Assembly: GCF_963678635.1 (NCBI RefSeq)
Contig: NW_026970820.1
Coordinates: 744,001 to 808,000 of the forward strand
Length of the DNA: 64,000 nucleotides
DNA from: Symsagittifera roscoffensis
Lineage: Eukaryota; Xenacoelomorpha; Acoela; Convolutidae
Direction of reading: 5' to 3'
Below are positions 46,625-58,706 of this stretch, one piece after another. The notes under the pieces were generated by a model. It was given only the letters and a program-made list of their open reading frames with translations. It was not told the DNA's origin and ran no database searches. How positions within the stretch are numbered: the stretch's first letter is position 1; each line of letters opens with the position of its first letter. Position numbers and translations under genes: made by a program.

Positions 46625-48160
46625 GAATATAACACTCGCAATTTTTGTTCAATATTGACTAGAAAAGTGATCAAACCACTCTATATTGCCTATGGCAAGC
46701 TCAAAACATCCATCAAAAACCACTTTTGTTCACTTTTAAAATTGAATTATTTTTCGACCAAAAAAAGTTAGAGATGAAATTGAAAAAAAAACGAAAATTT
46801 ACTTAATTTGAAAAAATTGGTGTCAAACTGCCTTATCCATAGAAACACTTTCTATGAACCTATTCAGAAAGGTTTTGTTGAGCAATGCCGAAAAAATTAC
46901 CCCTTTTGAGAAAAATTCAAAAAACACATTTTTGGTTAACTCAAAAAAGTGGAAAAAGTGGGAAAAGCGGTCTTCAAAACGAAATCATCCAAAAGTTGCA
47001 TTAACTAACTGCCATTATTTTGTAAATTCAGACCCGCATGCAAAAAATAACGAAAATCCTACAGGAACTTTTTGAGAACAAATTAGTTTCTCCGGAATTT
47101 TGGTAGTACTGTTTTTATTACTATAATTATAATTAAAGTCAAATCTAAAAGTCGTAAAAACTACAATTTTTAATCAATTTTGACAAATAAATGATCAAAA
47201 CCCACTAAATTGGCTATGGCAAGTTCGAATATACCATCAGAAACCATTTTTTCCCACTTTTGAAATTTTTCATTTTTTTGAAAATTTATGTTGAGTCACA
47301 AACGGGAAAAACCATATTTTTTCAAAATGTCAAAAACAGTTGTTCTTTTCAAGTTAGTTCATAAGGTCACATGTTATGAACCTGTTCAGAATGGTTCTCA
47401 TGTTCAAAGCCATACAAATTACCCATTTTGAGAAAAATTCAAAAAACACCTTTTTGGTTAACTCAAAAAAGTGGAAAAAGTGGAGAAAGGTGTCTTCAAA
47501 ACGAAACCATCCAAAAGTGGCATTAACTAACTGCCATTTTTTTGTAAATTCAGACCCGCATGCAAAAATTTACGAAAATCCTACGTGAAGTTTTTGAGAA
47601 CAGATTAGTTTCTCGGGAATTTTGGTAGTACTATTTTTATTACTATAATAATTTTTAAAGTCAAAACTAAAAGTGGTAAAAACTACAATTTTTAATCAAT
47701 TTTGACAAATTAATGATCAAAACCCACTAAATTGGCTATGGCAAGTTCGAATGTACCATCAGAAACCATTTTTTCCTATTTTTGAAAATTTTCATTTTTT
47801 TGAAATTAAATGTTGAGTCACAAACGGGAAAAAACAAATTTTTTCAAAAAGTCAAAAAAAAATATTCCATTTAAACTAATTCATCAGGCTACACGTTAGG
47901 AACCTGTTCAGAATGGTTTTCATGATCAAAGCAGCAAAAGTCACCCATTTTGAGAAAAGTCGAAAAAACACCTTTTTAGTTAACTCAAAAAAGTGGAAAA
48001 AGTGGGAAAAGGGGTCTTCAAAATGAAACCATCCAAAAATGGCATTAACAAACTGCCATTATTTTCCAAATTCAGACCCGCATGCAAAAAATTAGGAAAT
48101 TCTGACGTGCGGTTTAGCAGAACTCGATAGTTACTAGGAAAATTTACCACTGTAAAAAAT
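46625..48160 (+). repeat. ~520-bp sub-repeats inside I2b
   Basis: Three direct copies start near 46631, 47153 and 47675, each with a CATGCAAAAA box near its end (47037, 47559, 48081; spacing 522 and 522). An A-rich ORF of 70-73 codons starting MNLFR appears in the first two copies; the third has lost its ATG. Confidence 0.75.
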
Positions 48161-48176
48161 TTATTGCCTTTTGACC

Positions 48177-48198
48177 GGAAGGGGCCCCTACCCCTTCC
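48177..48198. other. Terminal hairpin of unit I2b
   Basis: GGAAGGGG and CCCCTTCC around loop CCCCTA, the same form as in I2a, about 30 bp before CTAG. Confidence 0.8.
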
Positions 48199-48231
48199 TA
48201 ATCGCTTTTTGTGCTACACGCGACCATCTAG

Positions 48232-50438
48232 CACCCTCAAGGTCACGTGACTTACTTTTGTTTTTGGTATTTTCTGAAACCAAAAGAGAGCGTGGTCATG
48301 CATCGACATCATGTGCTCAAGCAAATACGTGGACTTCTACGCATTCCCATTAGCAATGCGCCCTTCGGGCGCAAATGCCAATGCTCAACTAATTTTGCCA
48401 GGTGAAAAAAAAATTATTTAAAAAGTTCTGCTAAACTTTATTTTAAACTACCACCAAAAAACGGAAAGATTTCAAAGTGTAAAACAATCAAATTTTTGCC
48501 AATACCGGGCTTGCAATGAGACTGATGTTGGCAAAAGTAAAATAGAAAATGTAGAAAATGGAAAGAAAAAAATTGTTCAAAATAAGAACGCAACATCAAA
48601 AACTTATTTGATCTCCGCTCAAATCATAATTCAGATCAGGCTGATTTCAGATTTTAAGCGTAGAGTTTACGGTTACGGCTGCTCCCTCTACAGGTCCCAG
48701 AGGGACCGAGTGAGCATCCTACCTCGATCCAGGATAACGGATAGTTGTTTTTAGTTTTTCACAAAATTTTTTTTCACTATTCCTTGTTTTCAATTCCTCA
48801 TGAGAAGCTGTATTAACTTTCAAAAAAAGTGTTTTTATTAATCAATGCTTCCAAGAACAACTGATGTTAGGCGGTTACAAATGCGGTTGGTGAAAACTAG
48901 TAAGGGATAATGATGACGAAATTTGTAAGTTTTCAAATGAATTTAAAAACAGTTTTTTTCTTTTTTCTTTTATAAATCGGTAGAAATGAATCACTTTTTT
49001 TTTAAGTTTTCCTCGCACCACCCACTGTTCTTAAGTAATGAAGATTCCTGTTCTAGCCGTTTATAACACTTTGGTAGAAAAAACATCAATATGATGTAAA
49101 ATGTTTTAAAAAAAAGAAAAATTTAAAAATTATATTTAAAAAAAAAAAATCAAAAATTCAAAATTGAAAAAAAGTGAAAATTAGTTGCATATTACGATTC
49201 AGCGTACCCAACTTAGTGGGTCTAGCATTTTAAATTACCAAAAAATATTGAAAATTGTAGATTTTATGAAGTTTTCATTTTGGCTATTTTTCCTTGTCGC
49301 CTCCACTTAAGGCACCTTTGAGCCAACTTGAGAAACTGGAACCTAAACAAGCTGCACAGATGGTCAAAATGAGCCATTTTCAGCGTGATAACACGCCTGG
49401 AAGAAGAAAAACTCCAGAAAAGAAAGAAAATTATGAACTTTAACCTTTTTTCTTCTTTAAATGGCGATACTTAGAATAATTTTTCAGCTGAAAAGTTCAA
49501 AAAATATCAAAAATTTCAAATTTTGACAAAAATTTTAAAAAATCTCATCAGTCTATTTATTGGAGTGTTCGAGGTTTTGGGAGACCTTATCTGGCGGCTA
49601 CCAACAAGTGGATCACTCATTTTAAAGTTTTGAGAAAGGTCAAAAAAACATGTTTTTTTGATTTTTTTGACAGAATTCCGGAAGCAATATCTTGGCTAAA
49701 AACAAGAATGAGGGCCTAAAATTAGTACAAACAGTACTCCCACATAAGGTACATTAGGTTGGAAACAAAAAACTTACTCTGACTCAAAAATCGTTTTTTA
49801 ACTTTATTTCTGAACAAGAAATTGAAAAGAAATCAAAAACTTAAAAATATTTAGAAAAAAATGATTGTTTTGAAAAAGTGCTAATTTTTAGCTGAAACTT
49901 TTCATTTTAGCTAATAAAGCCAGAGCACTGCCCTTTAAGCTCAAATAAATTAATTAGGCAAATTATTTTCAAGTTTTTTCGTTAGAGGCTTTCATTTTGA
50001 AAAAGTATTCAAAAATGGGTAAAAAAAAGTCAAAAAAATCAATTTTCTCCGATTGAAAAGCCTCCACTACCATGATGATTAGTTCGTTAGTTAGGACTGC
50101 TGAGATCAATTTAGACGTATTTTCATAAGTATATCAAAATTTTTATTTATTTTTGAGAATTAAGCAAAATAAAAACTTTTCCCAAATTGGGCAAAAAGCC
50201 CAAATTAGCCCAAACACCTGTTAAAAATTGTTGGGTCAAAAAGTCACAAAAGGAAACCCCTATTCGTTTGACATTTTAGGGCCGCATGCAAAAAATTAGA
50301 CCAATCTAACCTGACAATTTCGAGAATCGACTTTTTTGCAAAATTTCTCTATAGTCCATTTGAGGGATATTACTTGTACCGGTGGGGGCCCCTACCCCAC
50401 CTCAAAAAATTTTGTAATGCTGGAACGCGGCCACCTAG
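48232..50438 (+). repeat. U satellite unit U19 (type A start, M end)
   Basis: Full 2207-bp unit, equal in length to U24 and differing from it by only a few substitutions seen by eye (for example near 48829, 48915, 48980 and 49075). The second half also matches U2. Core hairpin 48693-48707, terminal hairpin 50381-50401. Confidence 0.92.
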
Positions 50439-52656
50439 CACCCTCAAGGTCACGTGTTGGATTTTTGTTTTTGGTATTTTCTGAAATCAAAAGAGAGCGT
50501 GGTCATGCATCGACATCATGTGCTCAAGCAAATACGTGGACTTCTACGCATTCCCATTAGCAATGCGCCCTTCGGGCGCAAATGCCAATGCTCAATTAAT
50601 TCTGGCAGGTAAAAATTTTTTAAAGAATAATTCTGATGAATTTTAACTTAAACTACCACCAAAAAACGGATAGATTTCAAAGTGTGAAACAATCAAGTTT
50701 TTGCTAATACCGGGCATGCAGTGAGACTGATTTCAGCAAAAATAAAATGGAAAATGAAGGAAATGGAAAGAAAAAAATTGTTCAAAATAAGAATGCATTA
50801 TCAAAAACTTATTTGATCTCCGCTAATGCCATAAATCCGATCAAACTGATTCCAGATTTTAAGCGTAGAGTTAACGGTTACGGCTGCTCCCTCTACAGGT
50901 CCCAGAGGGACCGAGTGAGCATCCTACCTCGATCCAGGATAACGGATAGTTGTTTTTAATTTTTCACAAAATTTTTTTCACTAATGCTTGTTTTCAATTC
51001 CTCATGAAAAGCTGTATAAATTTTAAAAAAATTGATTTTATTAATCAATGCTTCCAAGATCCAAGAACAACTGATGTTAGGGGGTTACAAATGCGGTTGG
51101 TGAAAACTAGTAAGGGATAATGATGAGAAAAATTGTAGGTTTTCTAATGAATTTAAAAACAGTTTTTTTCTTTTTTCTTTTGTAAATCGGGAGAAATGAA
51201 TCAGTTTTTTTTTTGTTTTCCTCGCACCACCCACTGTTCTTAAGTAATGAAGATTCCTGTTCTAGCCGTTTATAACACTTTGGCAGAAACAACATCAATA
51301 TGATGTAAAATGTTTTAAAAAAGAGAAAAAATTAAAAATTATGTTTTTTTTTAAAAAAGTCAAAAATTTGTAATTTTCAAAATTGAAAAAAAATGAAAAA
51401 TAATTGCATATTACGATTCAGCGTACCCAACTTAGTGGGTCTAGCATTTTAAATTACCAAAAAATGTTGAAAATTGTAGATTTTATGAAGTTTTCATTCT
51501 GGCTATGTTTCCTTGTCGCCTCCACTTAAGGCACCTTTGAGCCAACTTGAGAAACTGGAACCTAAACAAGCTATGCAGATAGTCTGAATGAGCCATTTTT
51601 AGCTTGATAAATCGCCTGGAAGAAAAAAAAATCCAGAAAAGAAAGAAAATTTTGAACTTTAACCTTTTTTCTTCTTCAAATGGCGATACTTAGAATAATT
51701 TTTCAGCTGAAAAGTTCAAAAAAAATCAAAAAATTCGAATTTTGAAAATTTTTAAAAAAAATCTCATCAGTCTGTTTATTGGAGTCTTCGAGGTTTTTGG
51801 AGACCTTATCTGGCGACTAACAACAAGTGGATCACTAATTTTAAAATTTTGAGAAAGGTCAAAAAAACATGTTTTTTCGACTTTTTTGACAGAATTCCGA
51901 AAGCAATATCTTGGCTAAAAACAAGAATGAGGGCCTAAAATTAGTACAAACAGTACTCCCACATAAGGTACATTAGGGTGGAAACAAAAAATTTACTCTG
52001 ACTCAATAATCGTTTTTTAACTTAATTTCTGAACAAGAAATTGAAAAGAAATCAAAAACTTAAAAATTTTTTGAAAAAAATGATTGTTTTGAAAAAGTGC
52101 CAATTTTTAGCTGAAACTTTTCATTTTAGCTAAGAAAACCAGAGCAATGCCCTTTAAGCTCAATTAAATTAATATAGCAAATTGTTTTCAAGTTTTTTCG
52201 TTAAAGCCTTTCATTTTGAAAAAGTATTCAAAAATGGGTAAAAAAAAGTCAAAAAAATCAGTTTTCTCCGATTCAAAAACCTCCACTACCATGATGATTA
52301 GTGCATTAGATAGGACTGCTGAGATCAATTTAGACGTTTTTTCATAAGTATATCGAAATTTTTACTTATTTTTGAGAATTAAGCAAAATAAAAACTTTTC
52401 CCAAATTGGGCAAAAAGCCCAAATTAGCCCAAACACCTGTTAAAAATTGTTGGGTCAAAAAATCACAAAAGGAAACCCCTATTCGTTTGACATTTTAGGG
52501 CCGCATGCAAAAAATTAGACCAATCTAACCTGACAATTTCGAGAATCAACTTTTTTGTCAAAATTCTCTAAAGACCAATTTAGGGAGATTACTTGTACCG
52601 GTGGGGGCCCTACCCCACCTAAAAAATTTTTGAAATGTTGGAACGCGGCCACCTAG
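50439..52656 (+). repeat. U satellite unit U20 (type A start, L end)
   Basis: Full 2218-bp unit close to U14. A short tandem duplication (CCAAGATCCAAGAAC near 51055) is seen only here. Core hairpin 50898-50912, terminal hairpin 52600-52619. Confidence 0.92.
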
Positions 52657-54876
52657 CACAATCAGGTACTAGTGGTGGATGTTTGTTTTTCGTATTTAGT
52701 CAAACCAAAAGAGAGCGTGGTTATGCATCGACATAATGTGCTCAAGCAAATATGTGGACTTCTACGCATTCCCATTCGCAATGCGCCCTTCGGGCGCAAA
52801 TGCCAATGCTCAATTAATTTTGCCAGGTGAAAAAATATATTAATTAAAAAGTTCTCCTAAACTTTATTTTCAACTACCACCAAAAAACGCAAAGACTTCA
52901 AGGTGTAAAACTATCAAATTTTGGCCAATACCGGGCTGGCAATGAGACTGATGTTGGCAAAAGTAAAATAGAAAATGAAGAAAATGGAAAGAAAAAAATT
53001 GTTGAAAATAAGAACGCAACATCAAAAACTTATTTGATCTCCGCTCAAATCATAATTCAGATCAGGCTGATTTCAGATTTTAAGCGTAGAATTAACGGTT
53101 ACGGCTGCTCCCTCTACAGGTCCCAGAGGGACCGAGTGAGCATCCTACCTCGATCCAGGTTAACGGATAGTTGTTCTTAATTTTTCACAAAGTTTTTTTA
53201 CACTAATGCTTGTTTTCAATTCCTCATGAGAAGCTGTATTAATTTTAAAAAAATTGATTTTATTAATCAATGCTTCCAAGAACAACTGATGTTAGGTGGT
53301 TACAAATGCGGTTGTTGAAAACTAGTAAGGGATAATGATGAGAAAAATTGTAAGTTTTCAAATGAATTGAAAAACGGTTTTTTTCCTTTGTTTCTTTTGT
53401 AAATCGTTAGAAATGAATCATTTTTTTTTCAAGTTTTGCTCGCACCACCCACTGTTCTTAAGTAATGAAGATTCCTTCTCTAGCCGTTTATAACACTTTG
53501 GCAGAAAAAACATCAATATGATGTAAAATGTTTTAAAAAAGAGAAAAATTCAAAAATTATGTTTTTTTTTTAAAAATCAAAAAATTTGTAATTTTCAAAA
53601 TTGAAAAAAAGTGAAAATTAATTGCATATTACGATTCACCGTACCCAACTTAGTGGGTCTAGCATTTTAAATTACCAAAAAATGTTGAAAATTGTAGATT
53701 TTATGAAGTTTTCATTTTGGCTATTTTTCCTTTTCGCCTCCACTTAAGGCACCTTTGAGCCAACTTGAGAAACTGGAACCTAAACAAGCTATACAGATAG
53801 TCTGAATGAGCCATTTTCAGCGTGATAAAACCCCTGGAAGAAAAAAAACTGCAGAAAACAAAGGGAATTTTGAACTTTAACCTTTTTTCTTCTTCAAATG
53901 GCGATACTTACAATAATTTTTCAGCTGAAAAGTTCAAAAAAAATCAAAAAATTCAAATTTTGAAAACATTTGTAAAAAAATCTCATCAGTCTGTTTATTG
54001 GAGTCTTCGAGGTTTTGGGAGACCTTATCTGGCGGCTAACAACAAGTGGGTCACTTATTTTAAAATTTTGAGAAAGGTCAAAAAAACCTGTTTTTACGAT
54101 TTTTTAGACAGAAATCCGAAAGCAATATCTTGGCTTAAAACAAAAATGAGGGCCTAAAAATAGTACAAACAGTACTCCCACATAAAGTACATTAGGTTGG
54201 AAACAAAAAATTGACTCTGATTCAAAAATCGTTTTTTAACTTTATTTCTGAACAAAAAATTGTAAAAAAATCAAAAACTTAAAAATTTTTTGAAAAAAAT
54301 GATTGTTTCGAAAAAGTGCCAATTTTCAGCTGAAACTTTTCATTTTAGCTAAAAAAGCCAGAGCAAGGCCCTTTAAGCTCAAATAAATAAATTAAGCAAA
54401 TTATTTTCAAGTTTTTTCGTTAAAGGCTTTTATTTTGAAAAAGTATTCAAAAATGGGTAAAAAAAAGTCAAAAAAATCAATTTTCTCAGATTCAAAAACC
54501 TCCACCACCATGATGATTAGTTCGCTAGATAGGACTGCTGAAATCAATTTAGACGTATTTTCATAAGCATATCAAAATTTTTACTTATTTTTGAGAATTA
54601 AGCAAAATAAAAACTTTTCCCAAATTGGGCAAAAAGCCCAAATTAGCCCAAACACCTGTTAAAAATTGTTGGGTCGAAAAATCACAAAAGGAAACCCCTA
54701 TTCATTTGACATTTTAGGGCCGCATGCAAAAAATTAGACCATTCTAACCTGACAATTTCGAGAATCGACTTTTTTGCAAAATTTCTCTATAGTCCATTTG
54801 AGGGATATTACTTGTACCGGTGGGGGCCCCTACCCCACCTCAAAAAATTTTGTAATGCTGGAACGCGGCCACCTAG
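52657..54876 (+). repeat. U satellite unit U21 (type B start, M end)
   Basis: Full 2220-bp unit. Start patch as in U3 and U15, then close to U17 and U22. Core hairpin 53119-53133, terminal hairpin 54819-54839. An ORF of 111 codons (53822-54157) is a read-through of the common AT-rich frame and is not supported as a gene. Confidence 0.92.
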
Positions 54877-57092
54877 CACAATCAGGTACTAGTGTTTTTT
54901 TTTGTTTTTCGTATTTTGTCGAGCCAAAAGAGAGTGTCGTCAAGCATCGACATCATGTGGTCAAGCAAATACGTGGACTTCTACGCATTCCCATTAGCAA
55001 TGCGCCCTTCGGGCGCAAATGCCAATGCTCAATTAATTTTGCCAGGTGAAAAAATAAATTAATTAAAAAGTTCTCCTAAACTTTATTTTCAACTACCACC
55101 AAAAAACGCAAAGACTTCAAGGTGTAAAACTATCAAATTTTGGCCAATACCGGGCTTGCAATGAGACTGATGTTGGCAAAAGTAAAATAGAAAATGAAGA
55201 AAATGGAAAGAAAAAAATTGTTGAAAATAAGAACGCAACATCAAAAACTTATTTGATCTCCGCTCAAATCATAATTCAGATCAGGCTGATTTCAGATTTT
55301 AAGCGTAGAATTTACGGTTACGGCTGCTCCCTCTACAGGTCCCAGAGGGACCGAGTGAGCATCCTACCTCAATCCAGGTTAACGGATAGTTGTTCTTAAT
55401 TTTTCACAAAATTTTTTTACACTAATGCTTGTTTTCAATTCCTCATGAGAAGCTGTATTAATTTTTAAAAAATTGATTTTATTAATCAATGCTTCCAAGA
55501 ACAACTGATGTTAGGTGGTTACAAATGCGGTTGTTGAAAACTAGTAAGGGATAATGATGAGAAAAATTGTAAGTTTTCAAATGAATTGAAAAACGGTTTT
55601 TTTCTTTTTTTCTTTTGTAAATCGGTAGAAATGAATCAATTTTTTTTCAAGTTTTCCTCGCACCACCCACTGTTCTTAAGTAATGAAGATTCCTTCTCTA
55701 GCCGTTTATAACACTTTGGCAGAAAAAACATCAATATGATGTAAAATGTTTTAAAAAAGAGAAAAATTTAAAAATTATGTTTTTTTTTTAAAATCAAAAA
55801 ATTTGTAATTTTCAAAATTGAAAAAAAGTGAAAATTAATTGCATATTACGATTCAACGTACCCAACTTAGTGGGTCTAGCATTTTAAATTACCAAAAAAT
55901 GTTGAAAATTGTAGATTTTATGAAGTTTTCATTTTGGCTATTTTTCCTTTTCGCCTCCACTTAAGCCACCTTTGAGCCAACTTGAGAAACTGGAACCTAA
56001 ACAAGCTATACAGATAGTCTGAATGAGCCATTTTCAGCGTGATTACTTTTCTGGAAGAAAAAAAACTGCAGAAAAGAAAGGGAGTTTTGAACTTTAACCT
56101 TTTTTCTTCTTCAAATGGCGATACTTAGAATAATTTTTCAGCTGAAAAGTTAAAAAAAAATCAAAAAATTCAAATTTTGAAAAAATTTGTAAAAAAATCT
56201 CATCAGTCTGTTTATTGGAGTCTTCGAGGTTTTGAGAGACCTTATCTGGCGGCTAACAACAAGTGGGTCACTTATTTTAAAATTTTGAGAAAGGTCAAAA
56301 AAACCTGTTTTTACGATTATTTAGACAGAAATCCGAAAGCAATATCTTGGCTTAAAACAAAAATGAGGGCCTAAAAATAGTACAAACAGTACTCCCACAC
56401 AAAGTACATTAGGTTGGAAACAAAAAATTGACTCTGATTCAAAAATCGTTTTTTAACTTTATTTCTGAACAAAAAATTGTAAAAAAATCAAAAACTTAAA
56501 AATTTTTTGAAAAAAATGATTGTTTCGAAAAAGTGCCAATTTTCAGCTGAAACTTTTCATTTTAGCTAAAAAAGCCAGAGCAAGGCCCTTTAAGCTCAAA
56601 TAAATTAATTAGGCAAACTATTTTCAAGTTTTTTCGTTAAAGGCTTTTATTTTGAAAAAGTATTCAAAAATGGGTAAAAAAAAGTCAAAAAAATCAATTT
56701 TCTCCGATTCAAAAACCTCCACTACCATGATGATTTGTTCGTTAGATAGGACTGCTGAGATCACGTTAGACTTACTTTCATAAAAATATCAAAATTTTTA
56801 CTTATTTTTGAGATTTAGGCAAAATAAAAACTTTTCCCAAATTGGGCAAAAAGCCCAAATTAGCCCAAACACCTGTTAAAAATTGTTCGGTCAAAAAATC
56901 ACAAAAGGAAACCCCTATTCGTTTGACATTTTAGGGCCGCATGCAAAAAATTAGACCAATCTAACCTGACAATTTCGAGAATCGACTTTTTTGTCAAAAT
57001 TCTCTAAAGACCAATTTAGGGAGATTACTTGTACCGGTGGGGGCCCTACCCCACCTAAAAAATTTTTGAAATGCTGGAACGCGGCCACCTAG
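54877..57092 (+). repeat. U satellite unit U22 (type B start, L end)
   Basis: Full 2216-bp unit. It has a T-rich start (ACTAGTGTTTTTTTTTG), then follows U17 and U21; the end part (TTGTTCGGTC near 56884) matches U4 and U23. Core hairpin 55338-55352, terminal hairpin 57036-57055. I3 follows directly after its CTAG. Confidence 0.92.
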
Positions 57093-57583
57093 GGGTCCTT
57101 AACCGTCCCCACCCACCCAACCGAAATAATTATTGACCATTTCACGTCAGTCCGCTTCCACGTCGTCTTTGATTCATTAAATTTGATTCATTCCGTAGCT
57201 GGAATCGATTAATGTTGTTGCCTAAGAAATAAAAGTTTGACAGACACAACTGTTTGATAGAGAATTTTTCGGATCACTTTTTCTAATAGATTTTCAAATT
57301 TATATCCTGAAAATAATCATGCGCCTTCATCACATATGTCATCGAAGCAAATAGAGTATCGTGTTGGTTCCATCAATGTATCCCAGTATCCACAATGCTA
57401 AGAAGCAGGAAAACTAAAATACCTTTCTATTAAATTTGAGATTCAATGTCTCCTGAAGGAAAAGAAAACGCTCTCCAAGGGTGCAAGTTTTCCGCAAAAA
57501 CTGTATAAGCTGAAACATAACAGCACAACATATCGGCTGCTCTCTATTTCTCTGCTCTTTATTCGAGGTCCCGGATGCCCCTA

Positions 57584-57606
57584 CCTGGGACCACAAGGGT
57601 CCCAGG
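57584..57606. other. Core-type hairpin of unit I3
   Basis: CCTGGGACC (57584-57592), loop ACAAG, GGTCCCAGG (57598-57606), followed by GCGCATCCTATAGG exactly as in I2b. Confidence 0.75.
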
Positions 57607-58484
57607 GCGCATCCTATAGGGATTAAAGCATCAAACGTACAATCATGAAATGAGAAATTCTAATCACTTATAACAATTTTCCATATTTCATTTTGCTCAG
57701 CAATTAATAAACTGTTGTATTTTTAACTTGAAGAGCCTGTTATATTATCAAACAAAATTTTTCGATAAAAATTACATTTTTTTTTAGTTTTTCAAACAAA
57801 ATTTTCAAATTTGAAACAAAAGAAAACCCTGCATGTCTTTGCAGTAACTAAGTCAATGCACTGTAGCTACACTAGTGAATGTAAAACATAGTTAAAAAAA
57901 CGGACAACTGAATCTGGTTTTTTAAATTTAATTTTTTTTGTTTGGCTTTTAAATAGGATCACGTGAATTAATAATTGAAATTGACCAAACAAGAATATAA
58001 CACTCGCAATTTTTGTTCAAAATTGACTAGAAAAATGAGCAAACCACTCTATATTGCCTATGGCAAGCTCAAAACATCCATCAAAAACCACTTTTGTTCA
58101 CTTTTAAAATTGAATTATTTTTCGACCAAAAAAAGTTAGAGATGAAATTGAAAAAAAAACGAAAATTTACCTAATTTGAAAAAATTGGTGTCAAATTGCC
58201 TTATCCATAGAAACACTTTCTATGAACCTATTCAGAAAGGTTTTGTTGAGCAATGCCGAAAAAATTACCCCTTTTGAGAAAAATTCAAAAAACACATTTT
58301 TGGTAAACTCAAAAAAGTGCAAAAAGTGGGAAAAGGGGTCTTCAAAATGAAACCATCCAAAAGTGGCATTAACTAACTGCCATTTTTTGTGAATTCAGAC
58401 CCGCATGCAAAAAATTACGAAGATCCTACGTGAAGTTTTTGAGAACAGATTAGTTTCTCCGGAATTTTGGTAGTACTAATTTCA

Positions 58485-58505
58485 TTACTGTACTTATTGT
58501 TGGGT
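58485..58505. other. I/U recombination junction
   Basis: Upstream sequence (GGTAGTACTAATTTCATTACTG) matches the I2b sub-repeat near 47103; downstream sequence (GTTGGGTCGAAAAATCAC) matches the U terminal block. The two meet around TTATTGTTGGG, where a short ATTGTT overlap could be microhomology. The exact base cannot be fixed by eye. Confidence 0.7.
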
Positions 58506-58706
58506 CGAAAAATCACAAAAGGAAACCCCTATTCGTTTGACATTTTAGGGCCGCATGCAAAAAATTAGACCAATCTAACCTGACAATTTCGAGAATCAAC
58601 TTTTTTGTCAAAATTCTCTAAAGACCAATTTAGGGAGATTACTTGTACCGGTGGGGGCCCTACCCCACCTAAAAAATTTTTGAAATGCTGGAACGCGGCC
58701 ACCTAG

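Larger units (their letters stand above)
45726..48231 (+). repeat. Diverged unit I2b
   Basis: A 2506-bp I unit in tandem with I2a, which shows that I units can themselves stand head to tail. C-rich leader near 45740-45776, GATTCATTCCGTAGCTGGAAT motif near 45815, core-type hairpin 46213-46235, three sub-repeats, terminal hairpin 48177-48198, end CTAG (48228-48231). The part 45800-47100 is closely matched by I3. No recognisable gene. Confidence 0.83.
57093..58706 (+). repeat. Chimeric unit I3 (I body, U terminus)
   Basis: A 1614-bp unit. It starts like I2a (GGGTCCTTAACCGTCCCC), continues as a close relative of I2b with the core-type hairpin at 57584-57606, keeps one sub-repeat with its CATGC box at 58404, and then switches near 58490 to the last ~210 bp of a U unit (TTGTTGGGTCGAAAAATC onward). 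It ends with a U-type L hairpin (58650-58669) and CTAG. The remaining sub-repeats and the I terminal hairpin are missing. Confidence 0.85.

Noticed and set aside
53822..54157. 111-codon ORF in U21, and a similar one at 13683-14018 in I1
   Set aside because: The composition follows the A/T-rich repeat; homologous positions in sister copies are interrupted and there is no domain signal.
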